DNA from: CAYFHQ01 sp964342805
Lineage (GTDB): Bacteria > Bacillota > Clostridia > Peptostreptococcales > Acidaminobacteraceae
Length of the DNA: 24,628 bases
Assembly (NCBI GenBank): GCA_964342805.1
Contig: CAYFHQ010000054.1
Span: 1 to 24,628, forward strand
Direction: 5' to 3'
Positions 8,071-16,001 of this stretch are shown one piece after another. Position numbers and translations under genes: made by a program. The number at the start of each line of letters is the position of its first letter. The first letter of the stretch is position 1. The notes beneath the pieces were generated by a model. That model worked only from the letters and a program-made list of their open reading frames with translations. It searched no databases and was not told the DNA's origin.

Positions 8071-8076
8071 GTGCCC

Positions 8077-9837
8077 ATGCAAAGAAAAATCAACCTCCTT
8101 TTGATTACCCTGGCCATCATCGGGATAGTAGCCACTGGCCTCTTGGCCCATGCCTTGTTGCAGGGGCAGTTTATTGAAGGGATTGAACGCAGGCTAGTCA
8201 CCAACGCCCACTTGGTACGGGAGTTTATCTTGGCCCAAGGAGAGCGGGACGACGCGTCTGTGGCAGCCTTCATAGAAACCCTCTCTGAAGAGGCCAAGGC
8301 CAGGATCACCTATATAGATGAACATGGGGTGGTCTTGGCAGACTCTGACGCAACAGCGACCAGTCTGGACAATCATGCCCAACGGCCTGAGGTCATACAA
8401 GCCTATGCTGGCCAGGTGGGGGTCAGCCAACGGTATTCTGATAGTGTGAAAATCGACATGTATTATGTAGCAGTCCCCATTTCTTTTGGTAATGACACCA
8501 TGCGGGTGATCCGCCTTTCTGTGCCCTTGCAAGAAATCAAGGATTTTAACTACCAGCTACTTCGGTCCATTGTCATGGCCTCCATGTTCGGCATGGTCGT
8601 GGCCATCTTACTGGGCTTTCGCTTCTTAAAGGTGATCCTAAATCCTATTCAGGACATGATCACAGCCTCCAAGGAGATCGCCAATGGCCGCTTTGGCAAA
8701 CATATTCACTATGAGTCCAAGGATGAAATGGGAGAACTTGCTGAGACCTTTAATAAAATGAGTGAAGAACTTGAAATGAAGATCATGGAGATCAAGGACC
8801 AAAACATCAAAAACTCAGCTATTTTGACCAGTATGTTAAATGGTGTTATAGCAGTGGACAACCACAAGCGGGTCATGTTTATAAACCCTGCTGCCGAGGA
8901 ACTCTTCCAAATTAGAGAGGAGACGGTAAAGGGGAAGCACATACTGGAAATGTTCCGCAACAACGCCCTGGATGAGCAGGTCCAGACCCTGATCAATGAT
9001 CATATACTGACAACCATTGAAGTGGAAATCGAAGAACCTAGACATCGGATTTTGAATCTGCATTCAAACCCTATTGTGAGTTCCAAGAGGGCCAACGAAC
9101 GAATTGGGGTCGTGATCATTATTGCAGATGTCACGGAAATGCGTAAGCTAGAGATCATGCGGAAAGACTTTGTAGCTAATGTCTCCCATGAACTGAAAAC
9201 TCCATTGACATCCATCAAGGGTTTTGTTGAGACCCTGAAGAATGGGGCGGTTGACAATCCAACTGTGAGGGACAAGTTTTTGGACATTATTGATGTGGAG
9301 ACCAGCCGTCTGTCTATTCTCATTGAGGACCTTCTGGTCCTCTCGGATATTGAAAAGCGAAACACCATGATCGAAAAATCTGAGATCGATGTGGTCCGTG
9401 CTTCAGACGAGGTTTGTCAGATGATGGGGGCCATTGCTTCCAAAAAGAACATTCGGATTCACTTTGCAGGTCATGATGAAATTCCTGACTTGTTTGGCAA
9501 TGTGAGCTGGTACAAGCAGATGTTGATCAACCTTGTGGACAACGCTGTTAAGTACACCCCTCAAGATGGCCAAGTTTGGGTGTCTCTGGACGAAATCAAC
9601 GATGAGCTTCGAATTGCCGTGAAGGATAACGGGATTGGCATAGAAGAAGAGCATATTGAGCGCTTGTTTGAACGGTTTTACCGGGTAGACAAGGCCCGGA
9701 GTAGAAGTGTGGGCGGGACGGGTCTAGGTTTGGCCATTGTGAAACACGTGGTCTTGTCCTTTGGGGGTCGGATTGATGTTCAGTCTGTCTTCGGTCAAGG
9801 AACGGAGTTTATTGTTCATATACCTCTTTACAATTAA
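8077..9837 (+). CDS. phoR: phosphate-sensing sensor histidine kinase
   Basis: A 586-residue membrane histidine kinase that phosphorylates the preceding regulator. It has TM1 at about 5-26, an extracellular Cache-like sensor of about 130 residues, TM2 at about 164-184, HAMP (about 185-235), PAS (about 246-353), then HisKA with phospho-acceptor His371 in FVANVSHELKTPL. The ATPase domain shows the N box NLVDNAVKY, G1 DNGIGI, F box FERFYRVD and G2 GGTGLGLAI. I chose the ATG at 8077, which has TAGGTG before it. A GTG at 8071, directly abutting the phoP stop, would add two residues but has no ribosome binding site. The gene is tightly coupled to phoP and ends at a terminator. Confidence 0.94.
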   Translation: MQRKINLLLITLAIIGIVATGLLAHALLQGQFIEGIERRLVTNAHLVREFILAQGERDDASVAAFIETLSEEAKARITYIDEHGVVLADSDATATSLDNHAQRPEVIQAYAGQVGVSQRYSDSVKIDMYYVAVPISFGNDTMRVIRLSVPLQEIKDFNYQLLRSIVMASMFGMVVAILLGFRFLKVILNPIQDMITASKEIANGRFGKHIHYESKDEMGELAETFNKMSEELEMKIMEIKDQNIKNSAILTSMLNGVIAVDNHKRVMFINPAAEELFQIREETVKGKHILEMFRNNALDEQVQTLINDHILTTIEVEIEEPRHRILNLHSNPIVSSKRANERIGVVIIIADVTEMRKLEIMRKDFVANVSHELKTPLTSIKGFVETLKNGAVDNPTVRDKFLDIIDVETSRLSILIEDLLVLSDIEKRNTMIEKSEIDVVRASDEVCQMMGAIASKKNIRIHFAGHDEIPDLFGNVSWYKQMLINLVDNAVKYTPQDGQVWVSLDEINDELRIAVKDNGIGIEEEHIERLFERFYRVDKARSRSVGGTGLGLAIVKHVVLSFGGRIDVQSVFGQGTEFIVHIPLYN

Positions 9838-9848
9838 GACTATTAAAT

Positions 9849-9877
9849 AGGTTCGCTGGTTACAGCGGGCCTTTTTT
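9849..9877 (+). terminator. rho-independent terminator between phoR and pstS
   Basis: AGGTTCGCTG (9849-9858) pairs with CAGCGGGCCT (9863-9872), including two G-T pairs, with a 4-base loop and six Ts. This separates phoPR transcription from the strongly regulated pst promoter. Confidence 0.85.
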
Positions 9878-9913
9878 GTGCCTTGAAACACCGTGATTGT
9901 CCTGTTTACCTAG

Positions 9914-9978
9914 TTAACACGCACTTAACCAACCATTAACTATGGCTAAACACATGCAGGTTTTTCCCTTGCTATAAT
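9914..9978 (+). promoter_or_regulatory. Pho boxes and promoter of the pst operon
   Basis: Four hexamers sit at an exact 11-base period: TTAACA 9914, TTAACC 9925, TTAACT 9936 and TAAACA 9947. The -10 TATAAT is at 9973-9978. The -35 position (9950-9955, ACACAT) does not match consensus and is overlapped by the fourth repeat, as expected for activation by bound PhoP. This matches the Bacillus-type TTAACA repeat, not the E. coli PHO box. Confidence 0.85.
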
Positions 9979-10049
9979 GACCTTGTTAGGAACACATGAC
10001 AAGCAAATGTGAGCGACAGATTTAATGTGAAATTGGAAGGGGAGTTCAA

Positions 10050-11072
10050 ATGAATACATTCTCAAAAATGATGATTTTCGGCCTGATCTTAGTCATGGCC
10101 ATGGGCGTTATGGTAGGTTGTGGTTCTCAGGCAGAGGAGCCAGCAGCATCTACACCAGTAAACAATGAAGCAACTAAGGAAGCAAAAGCTGAAGAAAAGG
10201 AAATGAAGCTTGAGGGTGCTGTAATCGTTGATGGTTCCGGTACAGTCTATCCCCTAATGGCACATATTGCTGAGGAATACATGGTCAACGAGCAACCAGG
10301 CGTATCAGTTCAGGTAGGCCGTGCAGGTTCCTCTGCAGGCTTCAAAAAATTCATTCCTGGTGAGACTGATTTCTCTGACGCCTCCCGCAAGATCAAGGAT
10401 AAAGAAGTTGCCCAGCTGGAAGAAAAAGGCATGGAACTAGGCAAAGACGTCTTTGAGTTCGTTCTTGCCTATGATGGTCTAACCATGGTGATCAACAAGG
10501 ACAACCATTGGGCGACTGAAATGACCAAGGAAGAAATCATTAACATGTACCTTGAGTCTGGTAATGTCTCCAAGTGGTCTGACATCCGTTCGGACTGGCC
10601 AGCAGAAGAGATTAAGTTCTATGGTCCAAACGAAAACCATGGTACCTACGAGTTCTTCTATGAAAAGATTTTGGATGAGCAGGACATGGTGGCATCAGCC
10701 AACCTGCAGCAGGAATACTCTACACTGGTCGACCTGGTTTCATCTGATAAAAATGCCATCGCATTTTTCGGCTTTGGTTACTATGTATCCAACACAGACA
10801 AGCTACAAGCTGTACATGTTGACTTTGGCAAGGGTCCAGTTGAGCCAAAACTTGAAACCATCGGAACAGACCTTGACTATGCAGGTTTTACCCGTCCAGT
10901 ATTCACCTACCTGAATGTGAACTATGCCATGGATAAGCCCCAGGTTCTGGACTTCGCTAAGTATGTGGTTTCTTTCGAAGGTGCAAAGCGCCTAGCTGGT
11001 GAGAACGGATTCGCGCCGCTTCCAGACGCCATGTACGAAGACTACCAAGCCCAGCTTGAAGGCCTAAAATAA
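10050..11072 (+). CDS. pstS: phosphate-binding lipoprotein of the Pst transporter
   Basis: A 340-residue extracellular solute-binding lipoprotein that captures phosphate for PstCAB. The N-terminus is a lipoprotein signal peptide, with the lipidated cysteine at Cys24 in VMVGCGS, followed by a low-complexity Ala/Glu/Lys linker. The mature part starts with VDGSGTVYPL (the phosphate-binding loop) and has GRAGSSAGFKKF and GETDFSDASRKI, which are conserved PstS binding segments. The ATG follows AAGGGGAG. It is first in the pst operon, right behind four Pho boxes, and is followed by a stable hairpin that should protect its mRNA. Confidence 0.95.
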   Translation: MNTFSKMMIFGLILVMAMGVMVGCGSQAEEPAASTPVNNEATKEAKAEEKEMKLEGAVIVDGSGTVYPLMAHIAEEYMVNEQPGVSVQVGRAGSSAGFKKFIPGETDFSDASRKIKDKEVAQLEEKGMELGKDVFEFVLAYDGLTMVINKDNHWATEMTKEEIINMYLESGNVSKWSDIRSDWPAEEIKFYGPNENHGTYEFFYEKILDEQDMVASANLQQEYSTLVDLVSSDKNAIAFFGFGYYVSNTDKLQAVHVDFGKGPVEPKLETIGTDLDYAGFTRPVFTYLNVNYAMDKPQVLDFAKYVVSFEGAKRLAGENGFAPLPDAMYEDYQAQLEGLK

Positions 11073-11100
11073 AACTGCCCCATAATTGGATAGCAAGAAG

Positions 11101-11134
11101 TATGAGACAGAAAGCGTGGGCTTACTGTCTCATA
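11101..11134 (+). promoter_or_regulatory. intercistronic hairpin between pstS and pstC
   Basis: TATGAGACAG (11101-11110) pairs perfectly with CTGTCTCATA (11125-11134). Inside it, AAGC/GCTT pairs across a GTGG loop after one A-A mismatch, giving 14 base pairs in all. The following bases (TTCTGTTC) are not a clean T run. It is therefore more likely an mRNA-stability or partial-termination element than a full terminator. Confidence 0.75.
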
Positions 11135-11179
11135 TTCTGTTCAATGGAAATTGCTTAAAATTTCTAAATATACATGAAG

Positions 11180-11216
11180 TTAACAAGCTCTTTGTGAACT
11201 AAACATATGCATAACA
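11180..11216 (+). promoter_or_regulatory. possible secondary Pho elements before pstC
   Basis: TTAACA at 11180-11185, TAAACA at 11200-11205 and ATAACA at 11211-11216. Only the last two are 11 bases apart, and I see no good -10 downstream, so this is a weak call. Confidence 0.3.
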
Positions 11217-11245
11217 TTTACGAGTAGGTTGAATGGAGTTTATGG

Positions 11246-12148
11246 ATGACTGAGATCAACATAAAAAAGACCCCAAAATTTGATATCGAGCGCCTGATTC
11301 CGGTGATCCTTTTTATCATCGCATCGATTTCTATTTTGACGTCCGTCGGGATTGTGATCACTTTGGTGGTAGACGCATATCACTTTTTTGCAGAAGTGCC
11401 ACTGGCAGAGGTTTTTAGTACCAAACTTGAACCCCTACGAGCGAAAGATCCATCCTTTGGATTTCTTCCTCTGATCATGGGTACCCTGGTGACATCAATT
11501 ATAGCAATGCTTGTAGCGGCTCCTCTGGGCCTCAGTGCAGCCATGTACTTGAGTGAGTTTGTCTCTCCCGCCAAGCGAAGAGTAATCAAACCCATCATTG
11601 AGGTTTTGGCGGGTATTCCGACTATTGTTTATGGTTTCTTTGCCTACAACGTTGTGACCCCCTTGCTTATGAACCTCATTCCATCACTTGGGGCCAAAAA
11701 CGCCTTGTCACCGGGCATTGTAATGGGAATCATGATTATTCCAATCGTTACCTCTCTTTCTGAAGACGCCATGAGTGCTGTCCCCAATGCTATTCGCCAA
11801 GGGGCTTATGGTCTGGGGTCCACTAAGTTGGAAGTGGCCATGAAGGTGATTGTTCCTGCAGCAGTTTCAGGAATTGTCGCTGCCTTTGTCCTGGCAATTT
11901 CCCGGGCCATTGGCGAGACAATGATCGTTACCATTGCCAGTGGCAGTATGAAGAATTTCACCCTGGATGTCACCCAGCCCATGCAAACCATGACAGCCTA
12001 TATCGTTGAGTTTACCAGTGGTGACGCAGGGAGTGGTACTGTGGGTTACTACAGCCTATATGCAGTAGGCTTGATTCTATTCGGTTTTACCCTTTTGACC
12101 AACTTGTTTGCCAAACACATCATAAAGAAATACAGAAGGGAGTACTAA
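11246..12148 (+). CDS. pstC: phosphate ABC transporter permease PstC
   Basis: A 300-residue inner-membrane permease, one half of the phosphate channel. It has about six membrane helices: one at about 20-45, then 75-95, 112-140, 150-172, 205-230 and 268-290. The cytoplasmic EAA-type loop that contacts PstB is visible as SAVPNAIRQGAYGLGSTKLE, followed by AMKVIVPAAVSGI. Between TM1 and TM2 is the PstC-like loop with FFAEVPLAEVFSTKLEPL and the FGFLPLIMGTL entry. The ATG at 11246 has GGAG eight bases before it. The gene begins 173 bases after pstS, across the hairpin and possible Pho elements, and is one base from pstA. Confidence 0.94.
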   Translation: MTEINIKKTPKFDIERLIPVILFIIASISILTSVGIVITLVVDAYHFFAEVPLAEVFSTKLEPLRAKDPSFGFLPLIMGTLVTSIIAMLVAAPLGLSAAMYLSEFVSPAKRRVIKPIIEVLAGIPTIVYGFFAYNVVTPLLMNLIPSLGAKNALSPGIVMGIMIIPIVTSLSEDAMSAVPNAIRQGAYGLGSTKLEVAMKVIVPAAVSGIVAAFVLAISRAIGETMIVTIASGSMKNFTLDVTQPMQTMTAYIVEFTSGDAGSGTVGYYSLYAVGLILFGFTLLTNLFAKHIIKKYRREY

Positions 12149-12149
12149 G

Positions 12150-13082
12150 ATGGTCGAGTCAACAGAACAAGCCATTGGGACTGTCCCCCGATCCCAAAAG
12201 TCTAATATTGATCCTATTGCAGCAGAGAAACGTATTCAGAAAAGGCGCTTGTACAACAGGATCGCTGAAGTTTTCTTTGCAGGAATCATTGTTTTTATTT
12301 TACTTGTATTGGGCCTGCTTTTGTATGAAACAGTAGCATCGGCAATCGGATGGCTAGATTGGGACTTCCTAATTGGTCGCCTGTCCATAAACCCAAACCG
12401 AGCGGGTATAAAGAGCGTCATCATGGGGACCGGCATGCTTATGGTGGTTGTAGCACCTGTGACCCTGTTCATTGGTGTTGCAACAGCGGTTTATTTGGAG
12501 GAATACTCTAAAAATGGCCCACTCCATCAATTGATCAGTGTCAATATTTCCAACCTGGCAGGCGTGCCATCGGTCATATTTGGCCTTCTAGGCCTAACAG
12601 TCTTTGGACGTATGTTTGGACTGGGGTCCAGTATACTTGCAGGTGGACTCACTCTTTCTCTTTTGGTCCTGCCCAATGTAGTTGTTGCCAGCCAGGAAGC
12701 AATTAAGGCAGTTCCCAACTTCCTCAGGGAGGCGTCCTATGGCCTGGGGGCGACCAAGTGGACAACCGTTCGTAAAGTGGTCTTGCCTACTGCAATCCCA
12801 GGGATTATGACGGGTTCAATCCTTGCCTTGTCCAGGGCAATTGGTGAAACAGCACCCTTGGTTGTCTTGGGTATTCCAACCCTGATTTTGAAGTCACCAG
12901 AGTCATTTATGGATGATTTTACGGCACTTCCTATTCAAATTTACTATTGGACCCTGGACACGGTCCTCACTGCAGAGTACGCTAACTTGGCCGCTGCGAC
13001 AATTATTGTATTGTTAACCATACTCTTTATCTTAAACTCAGCTGCCATCATCATCCGCAACAAGTTCCAGAGACGATATTAA
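12150..13082 (+). CDS. pstA: phosphate ABC transporter permease PstA
   Basis: A 310-residue permease pairing with PstC. A hydrophilic N-terminus of about 40 residues precedes TM1 (about 45-68). The EAA loop is KAVPNFLREASYGLGATKWT followed by VRKVVLPTAIPGIMTGSILALSRAIGETAP, the typical PstA ending with the conserved RAIGETAP. About six helices in all. The ATG is separated from the pstC stop by one base; the ribosome binding site GAAGGGAG lies inside the pstC end, which suggests translational coupling. The N-terminal extension (residues 1-40) is longer than in many PstA proteins and is rich in charged residues; its role is unknown. Confidence 0.94.
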   Translation: MVESTEQAIGTVPRSQKSNIDPIAAEKRIQKRRLYNRIAEVFFAGIIVFILLVLGLLLYETVASAIGWLDWDFLIGRLSINPNRAGIKSVIMGTGMLMVVVAPVTLFIGVATAVYLEEYSKNGPLHQLISVNISNLAGVPSVIFGLLGLTVFGRMFGLGSSILAGGLTLSLLVLPNVVVASQEAIKAVPNFLREASYGLGATKWTTVRKVVLPTAIPGIMTGSILALSRAIGETAPLVVLGIPTLILKSPESFMDDFTALPIQIYYWTLDTVLTAEYANLAAATIIVLLTILFILNSAAIIIRNKFQRRY

Positions 13083-13110
13083 GCATTTTGATAACTGCTG
13101 GAACAGTGCT

Positions 13111-13158
13111 TGACCAGTATGGCGATCAGCAACTTGAACTGTAAAGTGACCAGTATGG
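13111..13158 (+). repeat. 12-bp direct repeat in the pstA-pstB gap
   Basis: TGACCAGTATGG occurs at 13111-13122 and again at 13147-13158, 36 bases apart. Each copy is followed by a base and then GA. The 158-base gap (13083-13240) is long for an operon of this type and holds no gene, clear terminator or convincing promoter. Confidence 0.7.
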
Positions 13159-13240
13159 TGAACAATACCGTGTAACATTTCATTGAGGTTGATAACAAAT
13201 CTAGCAAAGGTAAGCTGGATATCACGATAGAGGTGAAAAA

Positions 13241-13999
13241 ATGAGTAAACCGCCTAAGTTTAGTATTAAAGAGCTTGATTTTTACTATGATCATTTTCAA
13301 GCACTCAAGAACATCAATATGGATATTGAATCCAATGGCATCACTGCCCTGATTGGCCCCTCCGGCTGTGGGAAGTCCACATTCCTAAAGACACTGAACC
13401 GGATGAATGACCTTATTGAGGGTGTTCGTATTGACGGGCAAGTGAAATTGGATGGCGTAGACATCTATGATCAAGTAGACGTGATTAATTTGCGCCGTCG
13501 TGTGGGCATGGTCTTCCAAAAGCCCAATCCCTTTCCAATGAGTATCTATGACAATATCGCTTACGGTCCCCGTGCCCACGGCATTAAAAGGAAGTCAGAC
13601 CTGGATGACATCGTTGAGAAAAGCCTTCGACAAGCTGCCATCTGGGACGAGGTTAAGGACCGACTAAAAAACAATGCCCTGGGTATGTCTGGTGGACAAC
13701 AGCAGAGACTTTGTATTGCCAGGGCCCTCGCTGTAGAGCCAGAAGTCTTACTCATGGATGAACCCACGTCTGCCCTTGATCCCATTGCTACCCTCAAAAT
13801 CGAGGAGTTGGCTACTCAGCTAAAAGAAGACTATACCATTGTTATCGTAACCCATTCCATGCAACAGGCTGGTCGAATTTCTGATAATACGGCCTTCTTC
13901 CTTATGGGAGAATTGGTTGAGCTCGGTGAGACCTCACAGATTTTCAGTAATCCAACCCATCAAAAAACAGAGGACTACATTACAGGTCGATTCGGTTAA
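13241..13999 (+). CDS. pstB: phosphate ABC transporter ATP-binding protein PstB
   Basis: A 252-residue ATPase that drives phosphate import through PstCA. Walker A is GPSGCGKST at 39-47, the Q-loop VGMVFQKPNPFPMSIYDN is the typical PstB form, the signature is MSGGQQQRL, Walker B is VLLMDEPTSALDP, and the switch histidine lies in VTHSMQQAGRISD. Length is the family norm. The ATG has AGAGGTGA upstream. It lies 158 bases after pstA and 11 bases before phoU, so pstB-phoU are co-transcribed, and very probably with the upstream pst genes. PstB is also needed for PhoR signalling in other bacteria. Confidence 0.96.
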   Translation: MSKPPKFSIKELDFYYDHFQALKNINMDIESNGITALIGPSGCGKSTFLKTLNRMNDLIEGVRIDGQVKLDGVDIYDQVDVINLRRRVGMVFQKPNPFPMSIYDNIAYGPRAHGIKRKSDLDDIVEKSLRQAAIWDEVKDRLKNNALGMSGGQQQRLCIARALAVEPEVLLMDEPTSALDPIATLKIEELATQLKEDYTIVIVTHSMQQAGRISDNTAFFLMGELVELGETSQIFSNPTHQKTEDYITGRFG

Positions 14000-14010
14000 G
14001 GAGGAAGCGT

Positions 14011-14658
14011 ATGCGTTCAGTATTGGATGAAAGATTACAGGAAATCGAAGAGTTACTGCTAAAAATGGGGTCCCAGGTTGAAGAGCAAATTGATCTGAGC
14101 CTAAAAGCCCTTATGACAAAGGATCTGGAACTGGCCAACCGGACCATTGGACTTGATAAACGAACAGATAATTTGGAGTTAAGTATCGAAAAGAAGTGTC
14201 TGGATTTGATCGCCCTCCAACAACCCCTGGCAGGGGACCTAAGGAAAATCAGTTCTGTCCTGAAAATCATTACCGACTTAGAACGAATTGGCGACCATTG
14301 TGTCAATATCTCTAAGGTGACAATCGAAATGGGTAGTGAACCCTTTATTAAGCCCTTGATTGACATTCCGGAGATGGCCAAGCTGGTTAAGGGAATGGTG
14401 AGGCACTCATTGGATAGTTATGTAAAGGCCAACGCTAACCTGGCCATCCAAGTGGCCAAGCGGGACGACCTGGTGGACGACCTCTACGAGCGGGTGTATG
14501 TAGACCTATTGGAGTTTGTTAGAAAAGACGATGCCAACACCAAACAAGTGGTCAACCTCCTCTTCATCGGTCGCTACTTGGAGCGGATTGCAGACCACAC
14601 CACCAATATTTGTGAACGAGTGATCTACATGACCACGGGGGAACGAAAACACTTCTAG
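14011..14658 (+). CDS. phoU: phosphate transport/signalling regulator PhoU
   Basis: A 215-residue, all-helical protein that restrains phosphate signalling, bridging PstB and the PhoR kinase. Two tandem three-helix repeats are visible, each with the metal-binding E(D)xxxD pattern. The first shows DLRKISSVLKIITDLERIGDHCVNI near residues 70-100. The second shows NLLFIGRYLERIADHTTNICE near 185-205. The ATG follows AAGGAGGAAGCGT and lies 11 bases after pstB. It is the last gene of the module; the bidirectional terminator about 55 bases on closes it. Confidence 0.95.
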   Translation: MRSVLDERLQEIEELLLKMGSQVEEQIDLSLKALMTKDLELANRTIGLDKRTDNLELSIEKKCLDLIALQQPLAGDLRKISSVLKIITDLERIGDHCVNISKVTIEMGSEPFIKPLIDIPEMAKLVKGMVRHSLDSYVKANANLAIQVAKRDDLVDDLYERVYVDLLEFVRKDDANTKQVVNLLFIGRYLERIADHTTNICERVIYMTTGERKHF

Positions 14659-14714
14659 AAAAACGATGAAGAACCTTCAGCAGGGCTTTCATATGTATAG
14701 TGATACAAACACAA

Positions 14715-14763
14715 AAAAGGAGCTAGGAGAGTGGGGGTAAGGTCCACTCCTCTAGCTCCTTTT
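14715..14763. terminator. bidirectional terminator between phoU and lysC
   Basis: The left arm (14715-14734) pairs with the right arm (14744-14763) except for two adjacent mismatches: 12 outer pairs from AAAAGGAGCTAG, then the GTGG/CCAC end. T runs exist in both readings (TTTT on the plus strand, six Ts on the minus). It serves both convergent operons. Confidence 0.88.
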
Positions 14764-14789
14764 GTCTACATATGGGGATATGCGACAAC

Positions 14790-15266
14790 CTAAAGGTAGT
14801 CGATAAAGGCCTCATGGAGTGACTGGACAGCCAAACCAGAGGAGTCTGAATCGATAATGCAAGATATTTTGATCTCCGATGTGGAGATCATTTCAATGTT
14901 GATGCCTAAGTCGGACAGGGTTCCAAAGAGCCTTGAGGCGACATCAGCACTTCCAGTTATGCCTGTTCCAACGATGGAAACCTTGGCGACGTTTTTCTTG
15001 GCAATGATTTCCCCACCACCCACGTCATCGGCAAAGGATGAGGCCAGATCCATGGCGGTTGTCAGGTCATCCTCAGGTATGGTGAAGGAAATGTCATTAT
15101 GGTCCTCGTGGTTCAAGTTCTGCAGGATCATGTCCACAGGGATATGGGCTTGGGCCAATTTCGCAAAAAGTTGAAAGGCGATACCCGGCTGGTCAGGCAC
15201 CTTGGCCACGGAAACTCGGGCAATGCCACTATCTGAAGTAACACCTCTAATTTGAACACCTTCCAA
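14790..15266 (-). CDS. candidate internal product of lysC: aspartokinase beta subunit
   Basis: In-frame start at TTG codon 246 (15266-15264) of lysC, with a full GGAGGTGA ribosome binding site (15279-15272) and a six-base spacer. It would yield 158 residues containing the two ACT domains only. In B. subtilis aspartokinase II the beta subunit is made this way from nearly the same codon position. The Shine-Dalgarno sequence is also read as codons (Val-Glu-Val), so coincidence remains possible. Confidence 0.55.
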   Translation of the reverse strand: MEGVQIRGVTSDSGIARVSVAKVPDQPGIAFQLFAKLAQAHIPVDMILQNLNHEDHNDISFTIPEDDLTTAMDLASSFADDVGGGEIIAKKNVAKVSIVGTGITGSADVASRLFGTLSDLGINIEMISTSEIKISCIIDSDSSGLAVQSLHEAFIDYL

Positions 15267-16001
15267 TTGATTCACCTCCACAATTGATGTGCCGGCCTCC
15301 CTGTTAAAACTGGACCGCACCATGAGTTCGATATTATATTTTCGGGCCAATTCAACGGACCGTGGGTGTAAGACACCAGCTCCTAATTTGGCCAGTTCCA
15401 ACATTTCGTCATAGCTGACAGCGGCTAGTTTTTTTGCTGAAGCCACCTGTCTTGGATCAGCAGTATAAACCCCGTTTACGTCCGTATAAATTTCACAGCG
15501 ATCAGCGCCTACAGCTGCGGCAAGGGCAACGGCTGTGGTGTCGGACCCACCCCGACCGAGGGTTGTAATGTCTCCTAGGGAAGTGACCCCCTGAAAACCT
15601 GCAGCGATGACAATCTTGCCCTGGTCCAGTTCTCCCAGTATTCGGGCGGCAGAAATATCTGCGATCCGGGCCTTTTTATGGACAGCGTCTGTCTGGATGC
15701 CACATTGGCTGCCTGTCAGAGAAATAGCTTCATGACCCAGGGCCTGGATGGCCATGGCTAGAAGGGAGATGGACACCTGTTCGCCTGTGGACAAGAGGAC
15801 ATCCATTTCACGGGGATCAGGGCGTTTGTCAATGGAGAGGGCCATGGCCACCAGGTGGTCTGTGGTTTTGCCCATGGCAGAGACCACTACTATAACAGGG
15901 TGACCCTGGTCCTTATAGGAGACGATCCGCTGGGCAACATTTTGGATTTTCTCAATATCACCCATGGAGGTTCCACCATATTTTTGAACGATTATGCTCA
16001 T
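14790..16001 (-). CDS. lysC: aspartate kinase (with probable internal start for a beta subunit)
   Basis: A 403-residue enzyme that phosphorylates aspartate, the first committed step to threonine, lysine and methionine. The catalytic domain starts with VQKYGGTSMG and has FQGVTSLGDITTLGRGGSDTTA near 136-157 and EIYTDVNGVYTADPR near 170-184. Two C-terminal ACT domains (about 255-330 and 335-403) bind the feedback effector. Its ATG lies in an ATGA overlap with the thrB stop, preceded by GGAGGTGA. A second GGAGGTGA (minus strand 15279-15272) stands six bases before an in-frame TTG at codon 246. This would give a 158-residue product made of just the ACT domains, like the beta subunit of Bacillus subtilis aspartokinase II. 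Which amino acid inhibits it cannot be told. Confidence 0.95.
   Translation of the reverse strand: MSIIVQKYGGTSMGDIEKIQNVAQRIVSYKDQGHPVIVVVSAMGKTTDHLVAMALSIDKRPDPREMDVLLSTGEQVSISLLAMAIQALGHEAISLTGSQCGIQTDAVHKKARIADISAARILGELDQGKIVIAAGFQGVTSLGDITTLGRGGSDTTAVALAAAVGADRCEIYTDVNGVYTADPRQVASAKKLAAVSYDEMLELAKLGAGVLHPRSVELARKYNIELMVRSSFNREAGTSIVEVNQLEGVQIRGVTSDSGIARVSVAKVPDQPGIAFQLFAKLAQAHIPVDMILQNLNHEDHNDISFTIPEDDLTTAMDLASSFADDVGGGEIIAKKNVAKVSIVGTGITGSADVASRLFGTLSDLGINIEMISTSEIKISCIIDSDSSGLAVQSLHEAFIDYL

Noticed and set aside
7525..8151. Minus-strand open frame of 208 codons across phoP and the phoR start.
   Set aside because: It is antisense to a well-conserved response regulator, with no family resemblance or promoter of its own.
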